A DNA stretch of 64,000 nt from Citrobacter freundii ATCC 8090 = MTCC 1658 = NBRC 12681 (lineage in GTDB: Bacteria > Pseudomonadota > Gammaproteobacteria > Enterobacterales > Enterobacteriaceae). The translations under genes were made by a program, and so were the position numbers. The notes beneath the pieces were generated by a model, which was given only the letters and a program-made list of their open reading frames with translations, ran no database searches and was not told where the DNA came from. Shown one piece after another: positions 46,210 to 55,362 of this stretch (position 1 is the stretch's first letter; the number at the start of each line of letters is the position of its first letter). Location of the stretch: NCBI RefSeq assembly GCF_011064845.1, contig NZ_CP049015.1, positions 4,712,001 through 4,776,000 of the forward strand. The letters run 5' to 3'.

Positions 46210-47199
46210 TTAGCGTTTGCTGATCTGGTCGAACGTACCGCCATTAGAGAAGTGCTCTTTCTGCGCTTTTGTCCAGCCGCCAAACTCTTCGTCGATGGTG
46301 AACAGCTTCAGCTTCGGAAATGCATTTTCGTATTTCTTCGCAACGTCTGTATCACGTGGACGATAGTAGTTTTTCGCTGCAATTTCCTGGCCTTCCGGAG
46401 AGTAGAGATACTTCAGATAAGCTTCCGCCACCGCTTTGGTGTCTTTCTTTTCCACCACTTTATCGACCACGGAAACGGTCGGCTCCGCGAGAATAGATTC
46501 ACTCGGCGTCACTATCTCGAATTTGTCTTTACCCAGCTCGTTCGTTGCCAGCAGCGCTTCGTTTTCCCAGGCGATCAGCACATCACCGATACCACGCTCA
46601 ACGAAAGTATTGGTTGAGCCACGTGCACCAGAATCGAGCACCTCAACGTTTTTATACAGGGCCTTCACAAAGTCTTGTGCCTTGGCCTGATCGTTGTTGT
46701 TGTGGTGCAGGGCATAGCCCCATGCCGCCAGATAGTTCCAGCGTGCGCCGCCTGAGCTTTTCGGGTTTGGTGTAATCACTGACACGCCCGGTTTGATCAA
46801 ATCGTTCCAGTCATGAATTTGTTTGGGGTTGCCTTTGCGGACCAGGAACACGATGGTGGAGGTGTAAGGCGCAGAGTTATCCGGCAAGCGCTTAATCCAG
46901 TTTTTATCAATTCGACCACGTTCAGCAATGGCATCCACGTCATATGCCAGTGCCAACGTCACCACATCGGCTTCAATACCGTTGATGACAGAGGTCGCCT
47001 GTTTACCAGAGCCGCCGTGTGACTGGCGGATCACGACGTTATCGCCCGTTTCCTGCTTCCAGTGCGCGCTGAAGGCTTTATTGTACTGCTCGTACAGTTC
47101 ACGTGTTGGATCGTACGATACGTTAAGTAACTGAATATCCTTTGCCAGAACGCTGGTCGATGCCAGCAATAATGTTAACCCTACGCCCCATTTGTTCAT
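46210..47199 (-). CDS. sbp: periplasmic sulfate-binding protein
   Basis: Sulfate/thiosulfate-binding component of the CysUWA ABC importer; the permease genes lie elsewhere. The 329 residues match E. coli Sbp. The signal peptide [19 protein letters not shown] is followed by [20 protein letters not shown]. Sulfate-site segments are [10 protein letters not shown] and [12 protein letters not shown]. CysB control is expected from the family; I could not assign a CysB site. Confidence 0.97.
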   Translation of the reverse strand: MNKWGVGLTLLLASTSVLAKDIQLLNVSYDPTRELYEQYNKAFSAHWKQETGDNVVIRQSHGGSGKQATSVINGIEADVVTLALAYDVDAIAERGRIDKNWIKRLPDNSAPYTSTIVFLVRKGNPKQIHDWNDLIKPGVSVITPNPKSSGGARWNYLAAWGYALHHNNNDQAKAQDFVKALYKNVEVLDSGARGSTNTFVERGIGDVLIAWENEALLATNELGKDKFEIVTPSESILAEPTVSVVDKVVEKKDTKAVAEAYLKYLYSPEGQEIAAKNYYRPRDTDVAKKYENAFPKLKLFTIDEEFGGWTKAQKEHFSNGGTFDQISKR

Positions 47200-47313
47200 C
47201 GCCCAGCTCTCTTATGTGATGTTGTGATGAGCAAAGCGTGCCAGAAAGGCATCCAAACATTAAAGAATAAAAAAAGATTTGCTATAACTTCGGGGAATAA
47301 ATGAGGAAGGTTG

Positions 47314-47391
47314 TGCCGGATAACGACTTACGCCTTATCCGGCCTACAAGAGTACACTCTGTAGGCCCGGTAAGCGAAGCGCCACCGGGCA
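47314..47391. repeat. BIME between sbp and pfkA
   Basis: Two REP units: TGCCGGATAACGACTTACGC with CTTATCCGGCCTAC, and GTAGGCCCGGTAAGCG with CGCCACCGGGCA. It lies 12 bp beyond the pfkA stop. Confidence 0.93.
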
Positions 47392-47403
47392 ACAAAAAAA
47401 CAA

Positions 47404-48366
47404 TCAGTACAGTTTTTTCGCGCAGTCCAGCCAGTCACCTTTGAACGGACGCTTCATGTTCTCGATAGCATCGATGATATCGTGGTGAACCAGTTGCTCG
47501 TTCTGAATACCGACACAGCGGCCGCCATGACCTGCCAGCAGCAGTTCAATAGCATATGCGCCCATACGGGATGCCAGAATACGATCGTAAGGAACCGGGG
47601 AACCACCACGCTGAATGTGACCCAGCACGGTCGAACGCGTTTCGCGGCCCGTTTCCTTCTCGATGTAATGCGCCAGTTCGTCAACGTCACACATGTGCTC
47701 AGTGATCGCTACGATTGCGTGTTTTTTACCTTTCGCGATGCCCGCTTTGATTTCAGCAACCAAATCGTCGCGACTGAATTCCACTTCCGGAACCACTACG
47801 AACTCACAACCACCGGCAATTGCAGCCGCCAGGGTCAGATCGCCACAGTAGCGGCCCATCACTTCAACGATGGAAATACGCTGGTGAGAAGAAGAGGTAT
47901 CACGCAGACGGTCAATCGCTTCTACTACAGTACCCAGAGCGGTGAAGTAACCGATGGTGTAGTCGGTGCCCTTGATATCGTTGTCGATAGTGCCCGGCAG
48001 ACCGATGCATGGGAAGCCCATTTCAGTCAGGCGTTTTGCACCCATGTAAGAACCGTCACCGCCGATAACAACCAGCGCATCAATGCCACGCTTTTTCAGG
48101 TTTTCGATAGCCACCGCACGCACGTTTTCGTCGCGGAATTCCGGGAAGCGAGCTGAACCGAGGAAAGTACCGCCACGGTTGATCATGTCGGACACGCTGT
48201 AGCGGTCAAGCTGGACCATACGGTCTTCATACAAACCCAGGTAGCCATCATGGATCCCCATGACTTCCAGCCCTTCCGTCAACGCTGCACGTACAACACC
48301 ACGGATTGCTGCGTTCATGCCCGGCGCATCACCGCCGCTTGTCAACACACCGATTTTCTTAATCAT
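47404..48366 (-). CDS. pfkA: 6-phosphofructokinase I
   Basis: Main glycolytic phosphofructokinase, ATP-dependent and allosteric. The 320 residues match E. coli PfkA. ATP binding: [15 protein letters not shown] at residues 6-20. The catalytic aspartate is in [16 protein letters not shown] near 127. Substrate contacts are in [11 protein letters not shown] and [14 protein letters not shown]. It is monocistronic, with an upstream 183-bp region in which I recognised nothing. Confidence 0.98.
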   Translation of the reverse strand: MIKKIGVLTSGGDAPGMNAAIRGVVRAALTEGLEVMGIHDGYLGLYEDRMVQLDRYSVSDMINRGGTFLGSARFPEFRDENVRAVAIENLKKRGIDALVVIGGDGSYMGAKRLTEMGFPCIGLPGTIDNDIKGTDYTIGYFTALGTVVEAIDRLRDTSSSHQRISIVEVMGRYCGDLTLAAAIAGGCEFVVVPEVEFSRDDLVAEIKAGIAKGKKHAIVAITEHMCDVDELAHYIEKETGRETRSTVLGHIQRGGSPVPYDRILASRMGAYAIELLLAGHGGRCVGIQNEQLVHHDIIDAIENMKRPFKGDWLDCAKKLY

Positions 48367-48549
48367 GACTACCTCTGAACTTTGGAATGCAAAATGAAAT
48401 CTGCTGCCGGAAGTCGATTCCGCATATCGAAACGATCCAACGAATATGCAGATAGTATAACAATCACTTCCTGCTGAATTGATTCAGGTCAGGCCAAATG
48501 GTGGTAATTTATACACAAAATGCTGGCCCGGTTCACTTTTTACAACGAA

Positions 48550-49452
48550 TTATGAAAGCTCAAACACCTTGCCTTCCTTGGGTACGACTGAACAGGGATC
48601 CTGATGAATGATGACATCCGATCCCGGGAAACGCCGTAAAATTGCCTGCTCAACCTGTTCAGCCACTAAATGCGCCTGAACGAGCGGCAGATTATCTTCC
48701 ATTTCCAAATGAATCTGAATAAAACGGGTCGGCCCTGACTGCCGCGTGCGAAGATCGTGAGCGCCGCTGACCCCAGGCCATGACGTCACGATATCAATAA
48801 TTTCCTGACGTTCCTCATCGGGTAAAGCGCGATCCAGCAAAGATTGCACTGCCTCATACCCCATGCGTAATGCGCTATATAAAATATAGATGCCAATCCC
48901 GAGCGCAAACAAGGCATCCGCACGATGCCAACCGTACCATGCCAGCCCGAGCGCAATGAGAATCGCACCGTTCATCATAACATCAGACTGATAATGAAGC
49001 ATATCTGCCCGAACGGCCTGACTTTGCGTACGCTTCACTACCCAGCGCTGAAACGAGACCAGAATGATTGTACACACTAACGCAATGATGGTGACAACCA
49101 CCCCAACGCCGGGATCTTTCATCGGCGTCGGTTGGATGAGATGCTGAATCCCGGTCAGGAATAAAAACAGCGCCGAACCGGAAATAAACATGCTTTGCGC
49201 CAGCGCCGCCAGTGATTCCGCTTTTCCGTGTCCGAACGTATGTTCATCATCGGCCGGTTGCAGCGAATAGCGCACCACCAACAGGTTGGTTAACGACGCC
49301 GCGATGTCCACCAGAGAATCCACCAGTGCAGCCAGAATACTGACCGATCCGGTGTACCACCACGCGAAAATTTTGATCAAAAGTAACAGTGATGCCATCA
49401 CGGTCGCCGCGATTGCCGCCCGGCTCACCAGCCGCCCATAGGTATGATTCAT
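48550..49452 (-). CDS. fieF: ferrous-iron/zinc efflux cation diffusion facilitator FieF (YiiP)
   Basis: Proton-coupled inner-membrane exporter of Zn2+/Fe2+. The ATG at 49452 gives 300 residues, the E. coli length; a GTG two codons earlier is too near GGAG. Six membrane helices are present. The transport site aspartates and histidine are in [15 protein letters not shown] (D45/D49 region) and [13 protein letters not shown] (H153/D157 region). The C-terminal cytoplasmic domain has [15 protein letters not shown] and [10 protein letters not shown], with metal-binding HQDPC near 285. Confidence 0.96.
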   Translation of the reverse strand: MNHTYGRLVSRAAIAATVMASLLLLIKIFAWWYTGSVSILAALVDSLVDIAASLTNLLVVRYSLQPADDEHTFGHGKAESLAALAQSMFISGSALFLFLTGIQHLIQPTPMKDPGVGVVVTIIALVCTIILVSFQRWVVKRTQSQAVRADMLHYQSDVMMNGAILIALGLAWYGWHRADALFALGIGIYILYSALRMGYEAVQSLLDRALPDEERQEIIDIVTSWPGVSGAHDLRTRQSGPTRFIQIHLEMEDNLPLVQAHLVAEQVEQAILRRFPGSDVIIHQDPCSVVPKEGKVFELS

Positions 49453-49533
49453 AAACACTCCAGCCAGAATATGCCGCTAGTATAACGGATGAAGTAAAAC
49501 AGTCAGGCAATAACCGAGCGACAAATTTTGGGC

Positions 49534-49560
49534 AAAAAAAACCCCCACATCATGTGGGGG
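49534..49560 (-). terminator. rho-independent terminator of cpxP/CpxQ
   Basis: CCCCCACAT and ATGTGGGGG pair around one to five loop bases, followed on the minus strand by eight T residues (49541-49534), giving the U-tail that Hfq needs. Confidence 0.93.
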
Positions 49561-49591
49561 AAGACAGGGATGGTGTCTATGGCAAGGAAAA
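49534..49591 (-). ncRNA. cpxQ: CpxQ small RNA from the cpxP 3' UTR
   Basis: The 58 bases after the cpxP stop read, on the minus strand, TTTTCCTTGCCATAGACACC, then ATCCCTGTCTTCCCCC and the terminator. This agrees with Salmonella CpxQ as I remember it, an Hfq-bound sRNA cut from cpxP mRNA by RNase E that represses envelope protein mRNAs. The conserved seed (CCTTGCCATAGACACC) is intact. The 5' end is set by analogy with the 58-nt Salmonella RNA. Expression would follow the Cpx response. Confidence 0.85.
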
Positions 49592-49599
49592 CAGGGTTA

Positions 49600-50100
49600 C
49601 TACTGGGAACGTGAGTTGCTACTACTCAATAAATTCAACGATGAGCTTTTTTTCCAGTGCGCTACGTCGCGCAATTGCTCCATTCGTTGTTCATGTTTCT
49701 CATTTAAAACCGCTTGCTGCTCGGGCGTTAACAGGCGATACATCTGGTTGCGGATCCTGGCTATTTCAACCTGGCGGGCAACCTGTTCTTGCGCCATTCT
49801 TTCTGCCTGAGCGCGCACTGCGCTTTCATCAAATTTCTCTGCGGTGACAAGGCGATGCATTGTCTCCATTTCGCTAACATTAACAGGAGGCTGTTCGTGT
49901 CTTGCCTGCTGCATTAAATCTCGCATCTGTTGACGTTGATGTTCGGTTAAACTGATACCGTCAAACATGTGGCTCTGAACGCTACGTTGCGATGAGCCTT
50001 CACCCAGGTGCCAGTGATCGCCTGTGACGACTTCAGCTGCATGGCTAAATGTACTGAGTGCCAGCGTTGAGGCCATGACGGCAGCGCTAACTTTGCCCAT
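49600..50100 (-). CDS. cpxP: periplasmic Cpx-pathway inhibitor and chaperone CpxP
   Basis: Periplasmic adaptor that damps CpxA signalling and delivers misfolded pilins to DegP. From the ATG at 50100 there are 166 residues, as in E. coli; GGGAG is six bases upstream, and the GTG one codon before is less likely. The signal peptide ends near HAAEV. Both LTxxQ motifs are present: [15 protein letters not shown] and [14 protein letters not shown]. It is divergent from cpxRA across a perfect CpxR box, and its mRNA 3' end yields CpxQ. Confidence 0.96.
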   Translation of the reverse strand: MGKVSAAVMASTLALSTFSHAAEVVTGDHWHLGEGSSQRSVQSHMFDGISLTEHQRQQMRDLMQQARHEQPPVNVSEMETMHRLVTAEKFDESAVRAQAERMAQEQVARQVEIARIRNQMYRLLTPEQQAVLNEKHEQRMEQLRDVAHWKKSSSLNLLSSSNSRSQ

Positions 50101-50180
50101 CACTTGCTCCCAAAATCTTTTCTGTCGCGATTCAACGAGAGACAGTTTACGATTCGGGCTGCAAACATGCGTCAGGGGGT

Positions 50181-50195
50181 GTAAAACAACGTAAA
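50181..50195. promoter_or_regulatory. CpxR box between cpxP and cpxR
   Basis: GTAAA-ACAAC-GTAAA is a perfect CpxR consensus (GTAAA-N5-GTAAA). It lies 81 bp from the cpxP start and 56 bp from cpxR, and is expected to activate both directions. Confidence 0.92.
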
Positions 50196-50250
50196 GTCAT
50201 AGATTAGCGACGCCTGATGACGTAATTTCTGCCTCGGAGGTACGTAAACA

Positions 50251-50949
50251 ATGAATAAAATCCTGTTAGTTGATGATGACCGAGAGCTGACTTCCCTGTT
50301 AAAGGAGTTGCTCGAAATGGAAGGTTTCGATGTGCTGGTTGCCTATGATGGGGAACAGGCGCTTGAGCTTCTGGATGACAGCATCGATTTACTTTTGCTC
50401 GACGTCATGATGCCGAAGAAAAACGGCATTGATACGCTGAAAGCACTTCGTCAGACACACCAGACACCCGTAATCATGCTGACCGCTCGCGGCAGCGAAT
50501 TGGATCGCGTACTTGGCCTTGAGCTGGGCGCGGACGACTATTTACCCAAACCGTTTAACGACCGTGAACTGGTCGCGCGCATCCGCGCTATTCTGCGTCG
50601 CTCACACTGGAGCGAACAGCAGCAGAACAGCGATAACGGCTCGCCGACTCTGGAAGTAGATGCGTTAAGCCTTAATCCGGGTCGCCAGGAAGCCAGCTTT
50701 GACGGGCAAATTCTGGAGTTAACCGGTACCGAATTCACCCTGCTTTATTTGCTGGCACAGCATCTCGGTCAGGTGGTTTCGCGTGAGCACCTGAGCCAGG
50801 AAGTGCTGGGTAAACGCCTGACGCCTTTCGATCGCGCTATCGATATGCATATCTCGAACCTGCGTCGTAAGCTGCCAGAGCGTAAAGACGGACACCCGTG
50901 GTTTAAAACCCTGCGTGGTCGCGGCTACCTGATGGTTTCCGCTTCATGA
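50251..50949 (+). CDS. cpxR: envelope-stress response regulator CpxR
   Basis: OmpR-family response regulator of the Cpx two-component system. The 232 residues match E. coli. The receiver domain has the acidic pair in VDDDREL, the phosphorylated aspartate D51 (LLLLDVMMP), and the conserved lysine in YLPKPFNDREL. The C-terminal winged helix (residues about 135-230) contains LTGTEFTLLYLLAQH and RAIDMHISNLRRKLP. Its stop overlaps the start of cpxA by 4 bp (ATGA), so translation is coupled. Confidence 0.98.
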   Translation: MNKILLVDDDRELTSLLKELLEMEGFDVLVAYDGEQALELLDDSIDLLLLDVMMPKKNGIDTLKALRQTHQTPVIMLTARGSELDRVLGLELGADDYLPKPFNDRELVARIRAILRRSHWSEQQQNSDNGSPTLEVDALSLNPGRQEASFDGQILELTGTEFTLLYLLAQHLGQVVSREHLSQEVLGKRLTPFDRAIDMHISNLRRKLPERKDGHPWFKTLRGRGYLMVSAS

Positions 50950-52319
50950 TAGGGAGCTTAACCGCGCGCATCTTTGCCATCTTCTGGTTGACGCTGGCAC
51001 TGGTGTTGATGTTGGTACTGATGTTACCCAAGCTCGACTCACGCCAGATGACCGAGCTACTGGACAGCGAGCAGCGCCAGGGGTTAATGATTGAGCAACA
51101 CGTTGAAGCTGAACTGGCGAACGATCCACCCAACGATTTGATGTGGTGGCGTCGCTTGTTTCGGGCGATAGACAAGTGGGCGCCGCCAGGACAGCGGTTA
51201 TTACTTGTTACGACGGAAGGACGCGTGATCGGCGCAGAACGCAATGAAATGCAGATCATTCGTAACTTTATTGGTCAGGCCGATAACGCCGACCATCCGC
51301 AAAAGAAAAAATACGGTCGCGTTGAGATGGTCGGGCCTTTCTCCGTCAGAGACGGTGAAGATAACTACCAGCTGTATCTCATTCGACCAGCCAGCAGCTC
51401 ACAATCTGACTTTATCAACCTGCTGTTTGACCGACCGCTGTTATTGCTGATTGTCACCATGTTAGTCAGCTCTCCGCTATTGCTCTGGCTTGCCTGGAGT
51501 CTGGCGAAACCAGCGCGTAAGTTGAAAAACGCGGCGGATGAAGTGGCCCAGGGCAACCTGCGTCAACATCCGGAGCTGGAAGCCGGTCCGCAGGAGTTTC
51601 TGGCGGCAGGTGCCAGCTTTAACCAGATGGTGACGGCGCTGGAACGGATGATGACCACGCAGCAACGTCTGCTGTCGGACATCTCTCACGAGCTGAGAAC
51701 ACCGCTAACGCGTCTGCAACTGGGCACCGCTCTGCTGCGCCGTCGTAGCGGTGAGAGCAAAGAGCTGGAGCGCATTGAAACAGAAGCACACCGACTAGAC
51801 AGCATGATCAACGACCTGCTGGTGATGTCACGTAATCAGCAGAAAAACGCGCTGGTCAGTGAAACGGTGAAAGCTAATCAGCTTTGGGGCGAAGTGCTGG
51901 ATAACGCCGCCTTTGAAGCTGAGCAGATGGGTAAATCGCTCACGGTGAATTTCCCGCCGGGCCCGTGGCCGCTGTACGGTAACCCAAATGCGTTGGAAAG
52001 TGCGCTGGAAAACATTGTGCGCAATGCCCTGCGCTATTCACATACGAAGATTGAAGTTGGCTTCGCGGTGGATATCGACGGGATTACCATCACCGTGGAC
52101 GACGATGGCCCAGGTGTAAGCCCTGAAGACAGAGAACAGATTTTCCGTCCGTTTTATCGTACCGATGAGGCGCGCGATCGCGAGTCTGGCGGAACAGGTC
52201 TGGGTCTGGCGATTGTTGAAACCGCAATCCAGCAGCATCGTGGCTGGGTGAAGGCCGAAGACAGCCCGCTGGGTGGTTTACGGCTGGTAATTTGGTTACC
52301 GTTGTATAAGCGTTCCTGA
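50946..52319 (+). CDS. cpxA: envelope-stress sensor histidine kinase CpxA
   Basis: Inner-membrane sensor kinase that phosphorylates CpxR when envelope proteins misfold. The 457 residues match E. coli. Membrane segments are near residues 8-28 and 165-185, with the periplasmic sensor between them. A HAMP domain is followed by the phosphoacceptor histidine H248 in LLSDISHELRTPLTRLQL. ATP-lid motifs are NIVRNALRYS (N box), VDDDGPGVSPED (G1), and GGTGLGLAIVE (G2). Confidence 0.98.
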   Translation: MIGSLTARIFAIFWLTLALVLMLVLMLPKLDSRQMTELLDSEQRQGLMIEQHVEAELANDPPNDLMWWRRLFRAIDKWAPPGQRLLLVTTEGRVIGAERNEMQIIRNFIGQADNADHPQKKKYGRVEMVGPFSVRDGEDNYQLYLIRPASSSQSDFINLLFDRPLLLLIVTMLVSSPLLLWLAWSLAKPARKLKNAADEVAQGNLRQHPELEAGPQEFLAAGASFNQMVTALERMMTTQQRLLSDISHELRTPLTRLQLGTALLRRRSGESKELERIETEAHRLDSMINDLLVMSRNQQKNALVSETVKANQLWGEVLDNAAFEAEQMGKSLTVNFPPGPWPLYGNPNALESALENIVRNALRYSHTKIEVGFAVDIDGITITVDDDGPGVSPEDREQIFRPFYRTDEARDRESGGTGLGLAIVETAIQQHRGWVKAEDSPLGGLRLVIWLPLYKRS

Positions 52320-52330
52320 GTCTCTCTGTG

Positions 52331-52365
52331 TTGCCGGATGGCGGCGTAATGCCTCATCCGGCCTC
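52331..52365. repeat. REP unit after cpxA
   Basis: TTGCCGGATGGCGGCG and TGCCTCATCCGGCCTC form the palindrome, 11 bp after cpxA and 16 bp before the yiiM stop. Confidence 0.88.
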
Positions 52366-52380
52366 CACGGACAGGGGGAA

Positions 52381-53055
52381 TTATTTCCCCCACAAACGGC
52401 GGGAATTGTCTTCGATCTTGCCGCTTAAACGACGCTTTTGCATCGTTCTGGTCCAACTTTTTGATAACCCGGCAGCCGACAGTAAACGGTGATATTGCGA
52501 ATCATCAAACGGCATATGCCAGGCGATAGCAATTGCCTCCCGCACGCTGACGTCGCTCACGCGTGACGCCAGGATCAACGGCGCGTCTGCAGATACCAGC
52601 CCTGCCGCGACGACGCTGCACAGCCAGCCCGTCTTACCTGCATCCTGCATCTGGCAGGCCATATCGCTGATGCCAAAATGGAAATTCAACTTAAAGCACG
52701 GCGAGCGCGGCTGTGTGACCTGAATCAACGCCTCTCCCCACTGGAAAATGTCACCAATATACACATTCTCTTCAGTCAGCCCCTCAGTAGAGAGGTTCTC
52801 ACCAAACGCGGGCGCGACAAATAGCTCCGCCTGCTCCGGAAACGCTTGTCTCCAGTGCTGATAGTGTTCACGCGGATAGTGACACAGCGCGCGATCCGGC
52901 CCGCCATGAATTTTCGCTTCCGCCTGTTCATCTCCCGTCAGCCCCAGTTCGGTCAGCATCAGCTCGCCGTCAATCTGGACTTTAGCAATCGCGCTGGGAC
53001 GGCTTCCCGTGTAGTCCCGAACTTTGCCCGTAAAAACATCGACCGGATATCGCAT
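52381..53055 (-). CDS. yiiM: MOSC-domain 6-hydroxylaminopurine resistance protein YiiM
   Basis: Molybdenum-cofactor enzyme of the MOSC family; E. coli YiiM contributes to detoxifying N-hydroxylated base analogues. The ATG at 53055 gives 224 residues, the E. coli length, with GAGGG five bases upstream; the ATG ten codons earlier lacks this. The MOSC core includes KIHGGPDRALCHYPREHY, FGENLSTEGLTEENVYIGD, and the likely Moco-ligand cysteine in QPRSPCFKLNFHF. It converges on cpxA. Confidence 0.95.
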   Translation of the reverse strand: MRYPVDVFTGKVRDYTGSRPSAIAKVQIDGELMLTELGLTGDEQAEAKIHGGPDRALCHYPREHYQHWRQAFPEQAELFVAPAFGENLSTEGLTEENVYIGDIFQWGEALIQVTQPRSPCFKLNFHFGISDMACQMQDAGKTGWLCSVVAAGLVSADAPLILASRVSDVSVREAIAIAWHMPFDDSQYHRLLSAAGLSKSWTRTMQKRRLSGKIEDNSRRLWGK

Positions 53056-53173
53056 CTGTTCCCTCTCCCGATAAATTTCCCCCATTACACCACATTTATT
53101 TTACCCCAGTCGCTCAAAATGAGAGCACGGTTCACATGAAACTTAGGGACACATGCTATCAATGTAAGCTGGT

Positions 53174-53192
53174 TTTGAAACATCATTTCAAA
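53174..53192 (+). promoter_or_regulatory. KdgR-type operator before the KDG aldolase-like gene
   Basis: TTTGAAACATCATTTCAAA fits the KdgR consensus AAWRAAAYRNYRTTTYAWT at 16 of 19, with differences only at the two first and the last position. TTTGAAA-N5-TTTCAAA is itself a perfect palindrome. It ends 15 bp before the start codon and touches the ribosome-binding site. Confidence 0.7.
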
Positions 53193-53207
53193 TAAGGAGT
53201 CGACAAC

Positions 53208-54104
53208 GTGACTGATCAATCGCAATTTGCTGGCGTCTGGTGTCCTTCCATTACGCCAATGGACAATGACGGTAAGATCGATCTCAACGGTCTAAGCCAG
53301 CATCTCAAACGCCTTACCGAGGCCAAAATCGACGTGATTTTGCTGATGGGCAGCATCGGGGAATTTGCTTCCTTTACGCTCGAAGAAAGGCTGCTGCTGA
53401 TCCGCGAGGCCCGCGCCATGAGCTCGCTGAAGATGGTCGCCAACGTCTCATCCACCTGCCAGAATGATGTATTGTTGATGGCGCAGGAAGCGTATCGCTC
53501 AGGTTACGATGCCGTGATGATCCTGCCGCCCTACTACTACGGACAAACGGCGAAACAGCTGCTGAGCTACTTCCGTCAGTTGGGGCAGAAACTCAGCGGC
53601 AAATGGTTTGCCTATAACTTCCCGGCACGCACCGGCTGCGATTTAACCCCCGAGCTGGTTGCCTCCCTCGCCGCTGAGTTCCCGAATTTCGCTGGTATCA
53701 AAGACACCGTCGACTGCCAGTCTCATACCCGCAGTATGATTCAGACCACCCGCGCCGTGCGGAAGGATTTTGCCGTGCTGTCCGGCTACGACGAATACTA
53801 TATTCCCAACCTGTTGGCAGGTGGCGCAGGGATTATTTCAGGGTTGAACAACGTCATGCCGGAACTGTTTGTCAGCGCGCGGGAAGCGTTTAAACAGGGC
53901 GACCTGGCAGCGCTTCGCGATATTCAGGACCAGATTGGCACCTACATGTCCATCTATGCCATCGGCGAAGATTTTGTCACCACCATCAAAACCGTGGTAT
54001 CGCGTAAGTTTGGCTATTGCTCCGGCGTGTCACGTAATGCCGGTGGAGAGTTGAACGAGAGTGAGTGTAGAACAATCGATGAGGTGTTTGTCGTCAAAGG
54101 GTAA
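53208..54104 (+). CDS. DapA-family aldolase, probably 2-keto-3-deoxygluconate aldolase (YagE/YjhH-like)
   Basis: A 298-residue pyruvate-dependent class I aldolase. The Schiff-base lysine is K165 (FAGIKDTVD) and the catalytic tyrosine Y136 (AYNFPARTG). The YNFP-x-x-TG-x-DLTPELV and GIKDT-x-D segments are close to E. coli YagE, which cleaves KDG to pyruvate and glyceraldehyde. The start is GTG at 53208, with AAGGAG nine bases upstream. Adjacent convergent kdgT (KDG permease) and a KdgR-type operator support a KDG substrate. A lyase of the DapA or NanA type with another substrate is possible. The gene is not at this place in E. coli K-12. Confidence 0.85.
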   Translation: MTDQSQFAGVWCPSITPMDNDGKIDLNGLSQHLKRLTEAKIDVILLMGSIGEFASFTLEERLLLIREARAMSSLKMVANVSSTCQNDVLLMAQEAYRSGYDAVMILPPYYYGQTAKQLLSYFRQLGQKLSGKWFAYNFPARTGCDLTPELVASLAAEFPNFAGIKDTVDCQSHTRSMIQTTRAVRKDFAVLSGYDEYYIPNLLAGGAGIISGLNNVMPELFVSAREAFKQGDLAALRDIQDQIGTYMSIYAIGEDFVTTIKTVVSRKFGYCSGVSRNAGGELNESECRTIDEVFVVKG

Positions 54105-54110
54105 ATAATT

Positions 54111-54138
54111 AAGCCGGATGGTGCAGACCATCCGGCTT
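54111..54138. repeat. REP-derived perfect palindrome between the aldolase gene and kdgT
   Basis: AAGCCGGATGGT (54111-54122) and ACCATCCGGCTT (54127-54138) pair perfectly around GCAG. It occupies most of the 41-bp convergent gap. The CCGGATGG core is REP-like, but symmetry is higher than in normal REPs. It probably ends both transcripts, although T-tails are absent. Confidence 0.75.
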
Positions 54139-54145
54139 AAGAGAC

Positions 54146-55129
54146 TTACTTCACGGTGCCACGAAGATCAATTTCTGCCGCCCTTGCTTTGGCCCTTTTC
54201 GACCAGATAGACGTGATAATCGGCACCAGAATGGAGGTCACAATCACCGACGTGGCGACCAGGGAAGTTGCTGCCGGTGCCATCGGTTTAAATGCCGGAA
54301 CCATTTCAGCAATCAGCACAGGCGTAGCAACCGCCGCCCCCGCAGAACTGGAAGCCGCAATCCCCGCCGTACCATCGCCACCACCAATCAGTTTATCGGC
54401 GATAATCAATGGAATACCAGTGATGATAATCACTGCCACGCCCAGCAGAATACCCAGCACGCCGGTCTGAGCAATCACGCTCAAATCAATGGTGTTACCT
54501 AATGCGAAGGCAAAGAACGGGATCAGCGTCTGCACGGCCTTACTGAAGAATTCCCGCAGCTCAGGATCCAGATTACCCAGCGCAAAACCAATCAGGAACG
54601 GCAATACTGCGCCAACAAATACGTGCGGTTCAAACGACGCGATCCCGGCAGTTCCCAGAATCACCATGGTCATCAGCGGGCCAGACTCCAGCGACATCAG
54701 GACAAACGCCCCAGCCTCTTCTTTGGTGCCGTACTGCTGCATAATCGAGGCATACAACCCGCCGTTGGTCATATCCATCGCGGCCACCAGCGCCAGCGTA
54801 GACAACCCAGCGAAGAATCCGACCTCTACGCCATGTTCCGGCAGAATGCGTGAGGCAATCGCTGCAACCACCCACGCCACCAGAATCTTGGTTATGACTA
54901 ACGTACCTGATTTACGCAGCACGGTGCCGGTGGCGCTTAGCTTGATCGACGCCCCCATGCAAAAGAACCAGACCGCCAGGATAGGTACCGTACCGGTGAT
55001 CATACCGTTGGTAAAGGAGCCGAAGTATTTCCCGGCGCCGGGGGAAAAGGTGTGACACAACGCGCCCAGGAAAAGCGGCACCAGCATCATACCGCCTGGG
55101 ATTTTCTCTATCGTACGTTTGATCTGCAT
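54146..55129 (-). CDS. kdgT: 2-keto-3-deoxygluconate permease
   Basis: Inner-membrane proton symporter for KDG. The ATG at 55129 gives 327 residues, the E. coli length, beginning [20 protein letters not shown]. About ten membrane segments are present. Conserved stretches are [33 protein letters not shown], and [21 protein letters not shown]. In-frame starts up to 55228 were rejected. The KdgR-type box at 55258-55276 indicates control by KdgR. Entering KDG could be cleaved directly by the neighbouring aldolase, or phosphorylated by KdgK encoded elsewhere. Confidence 0.96.
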   Translation of the reverse strand: MQIKRTIEKIPGGMMLVPLFLGALCHTFSPGAGKYFGSFTNGMITGTVPILAVWFFCMGASIKLSATGTVLRKSGTLVITKILVAWVVAAIASRILPEHGVEVGFFAGLSTLALVAAMDMTNGGLYASIMQQYGTKEEAGAFVLMSLESGPLMTMVILGTAGIASFEPHVFVGAVLPFLIGFALGNLDPELREFFSKAVQTLIPFFAFALGNTIDLSVIAQTGVLGILLGVAVIIITGIPLIIADKLIGGGDGTAGIAASSSAGAAVATPVLIAEMVPAFKPMAPAATSLVATSVIVTSILVPIITSIWSKRAKARAAEIDLRGTVK

Positions 55130-55257
55130 TTCCATCACCTGTAGACATAAAAATGGGGCAATTTTTATGGGCGATTGCATCTTGCTTTGAGATGCGCCCG
55201 TCTTGATGAAAAGAAGATAGACATTCATAGAGACTATAAAAGTGATCCCACTCGCAT

Positions 55258-55276
55258 AATAAAACCTTGTTTCAAT
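55258..55276 (-). promoter_or_regulatory. KdgR-type operator of kdgT
   Basis: AATAAAACCTTGTTTCAAT fits AAWRAAAYRNYRTTTYAWT at 18 of 19 positions (only position 9 differs). It lies 129 bp upstream of kdgT, which is a known KdgR target in E. coli. Confidence 0.82.
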
Positions 55277-55313
55277 TTAAGTGGATCATTGTTTTTATAT
55301 TGAGTTTGATCAC

Positions 55314-55347
55314 AAAAAAACCCCACAAGCATCGCTTGCAGGGCTTC
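55314..55347 (-). terminator. rho-independent terminator of sodA
   Basis: On the minus strand GCCCTGCAAGC pairs with GCTTGTGGGGT around GAT, followed by seven T residues. It is 16 bp after the sodA stop. Confidence 0.9.
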
Positions 55348-55362
55348 GTTAAAGCATAGAAT

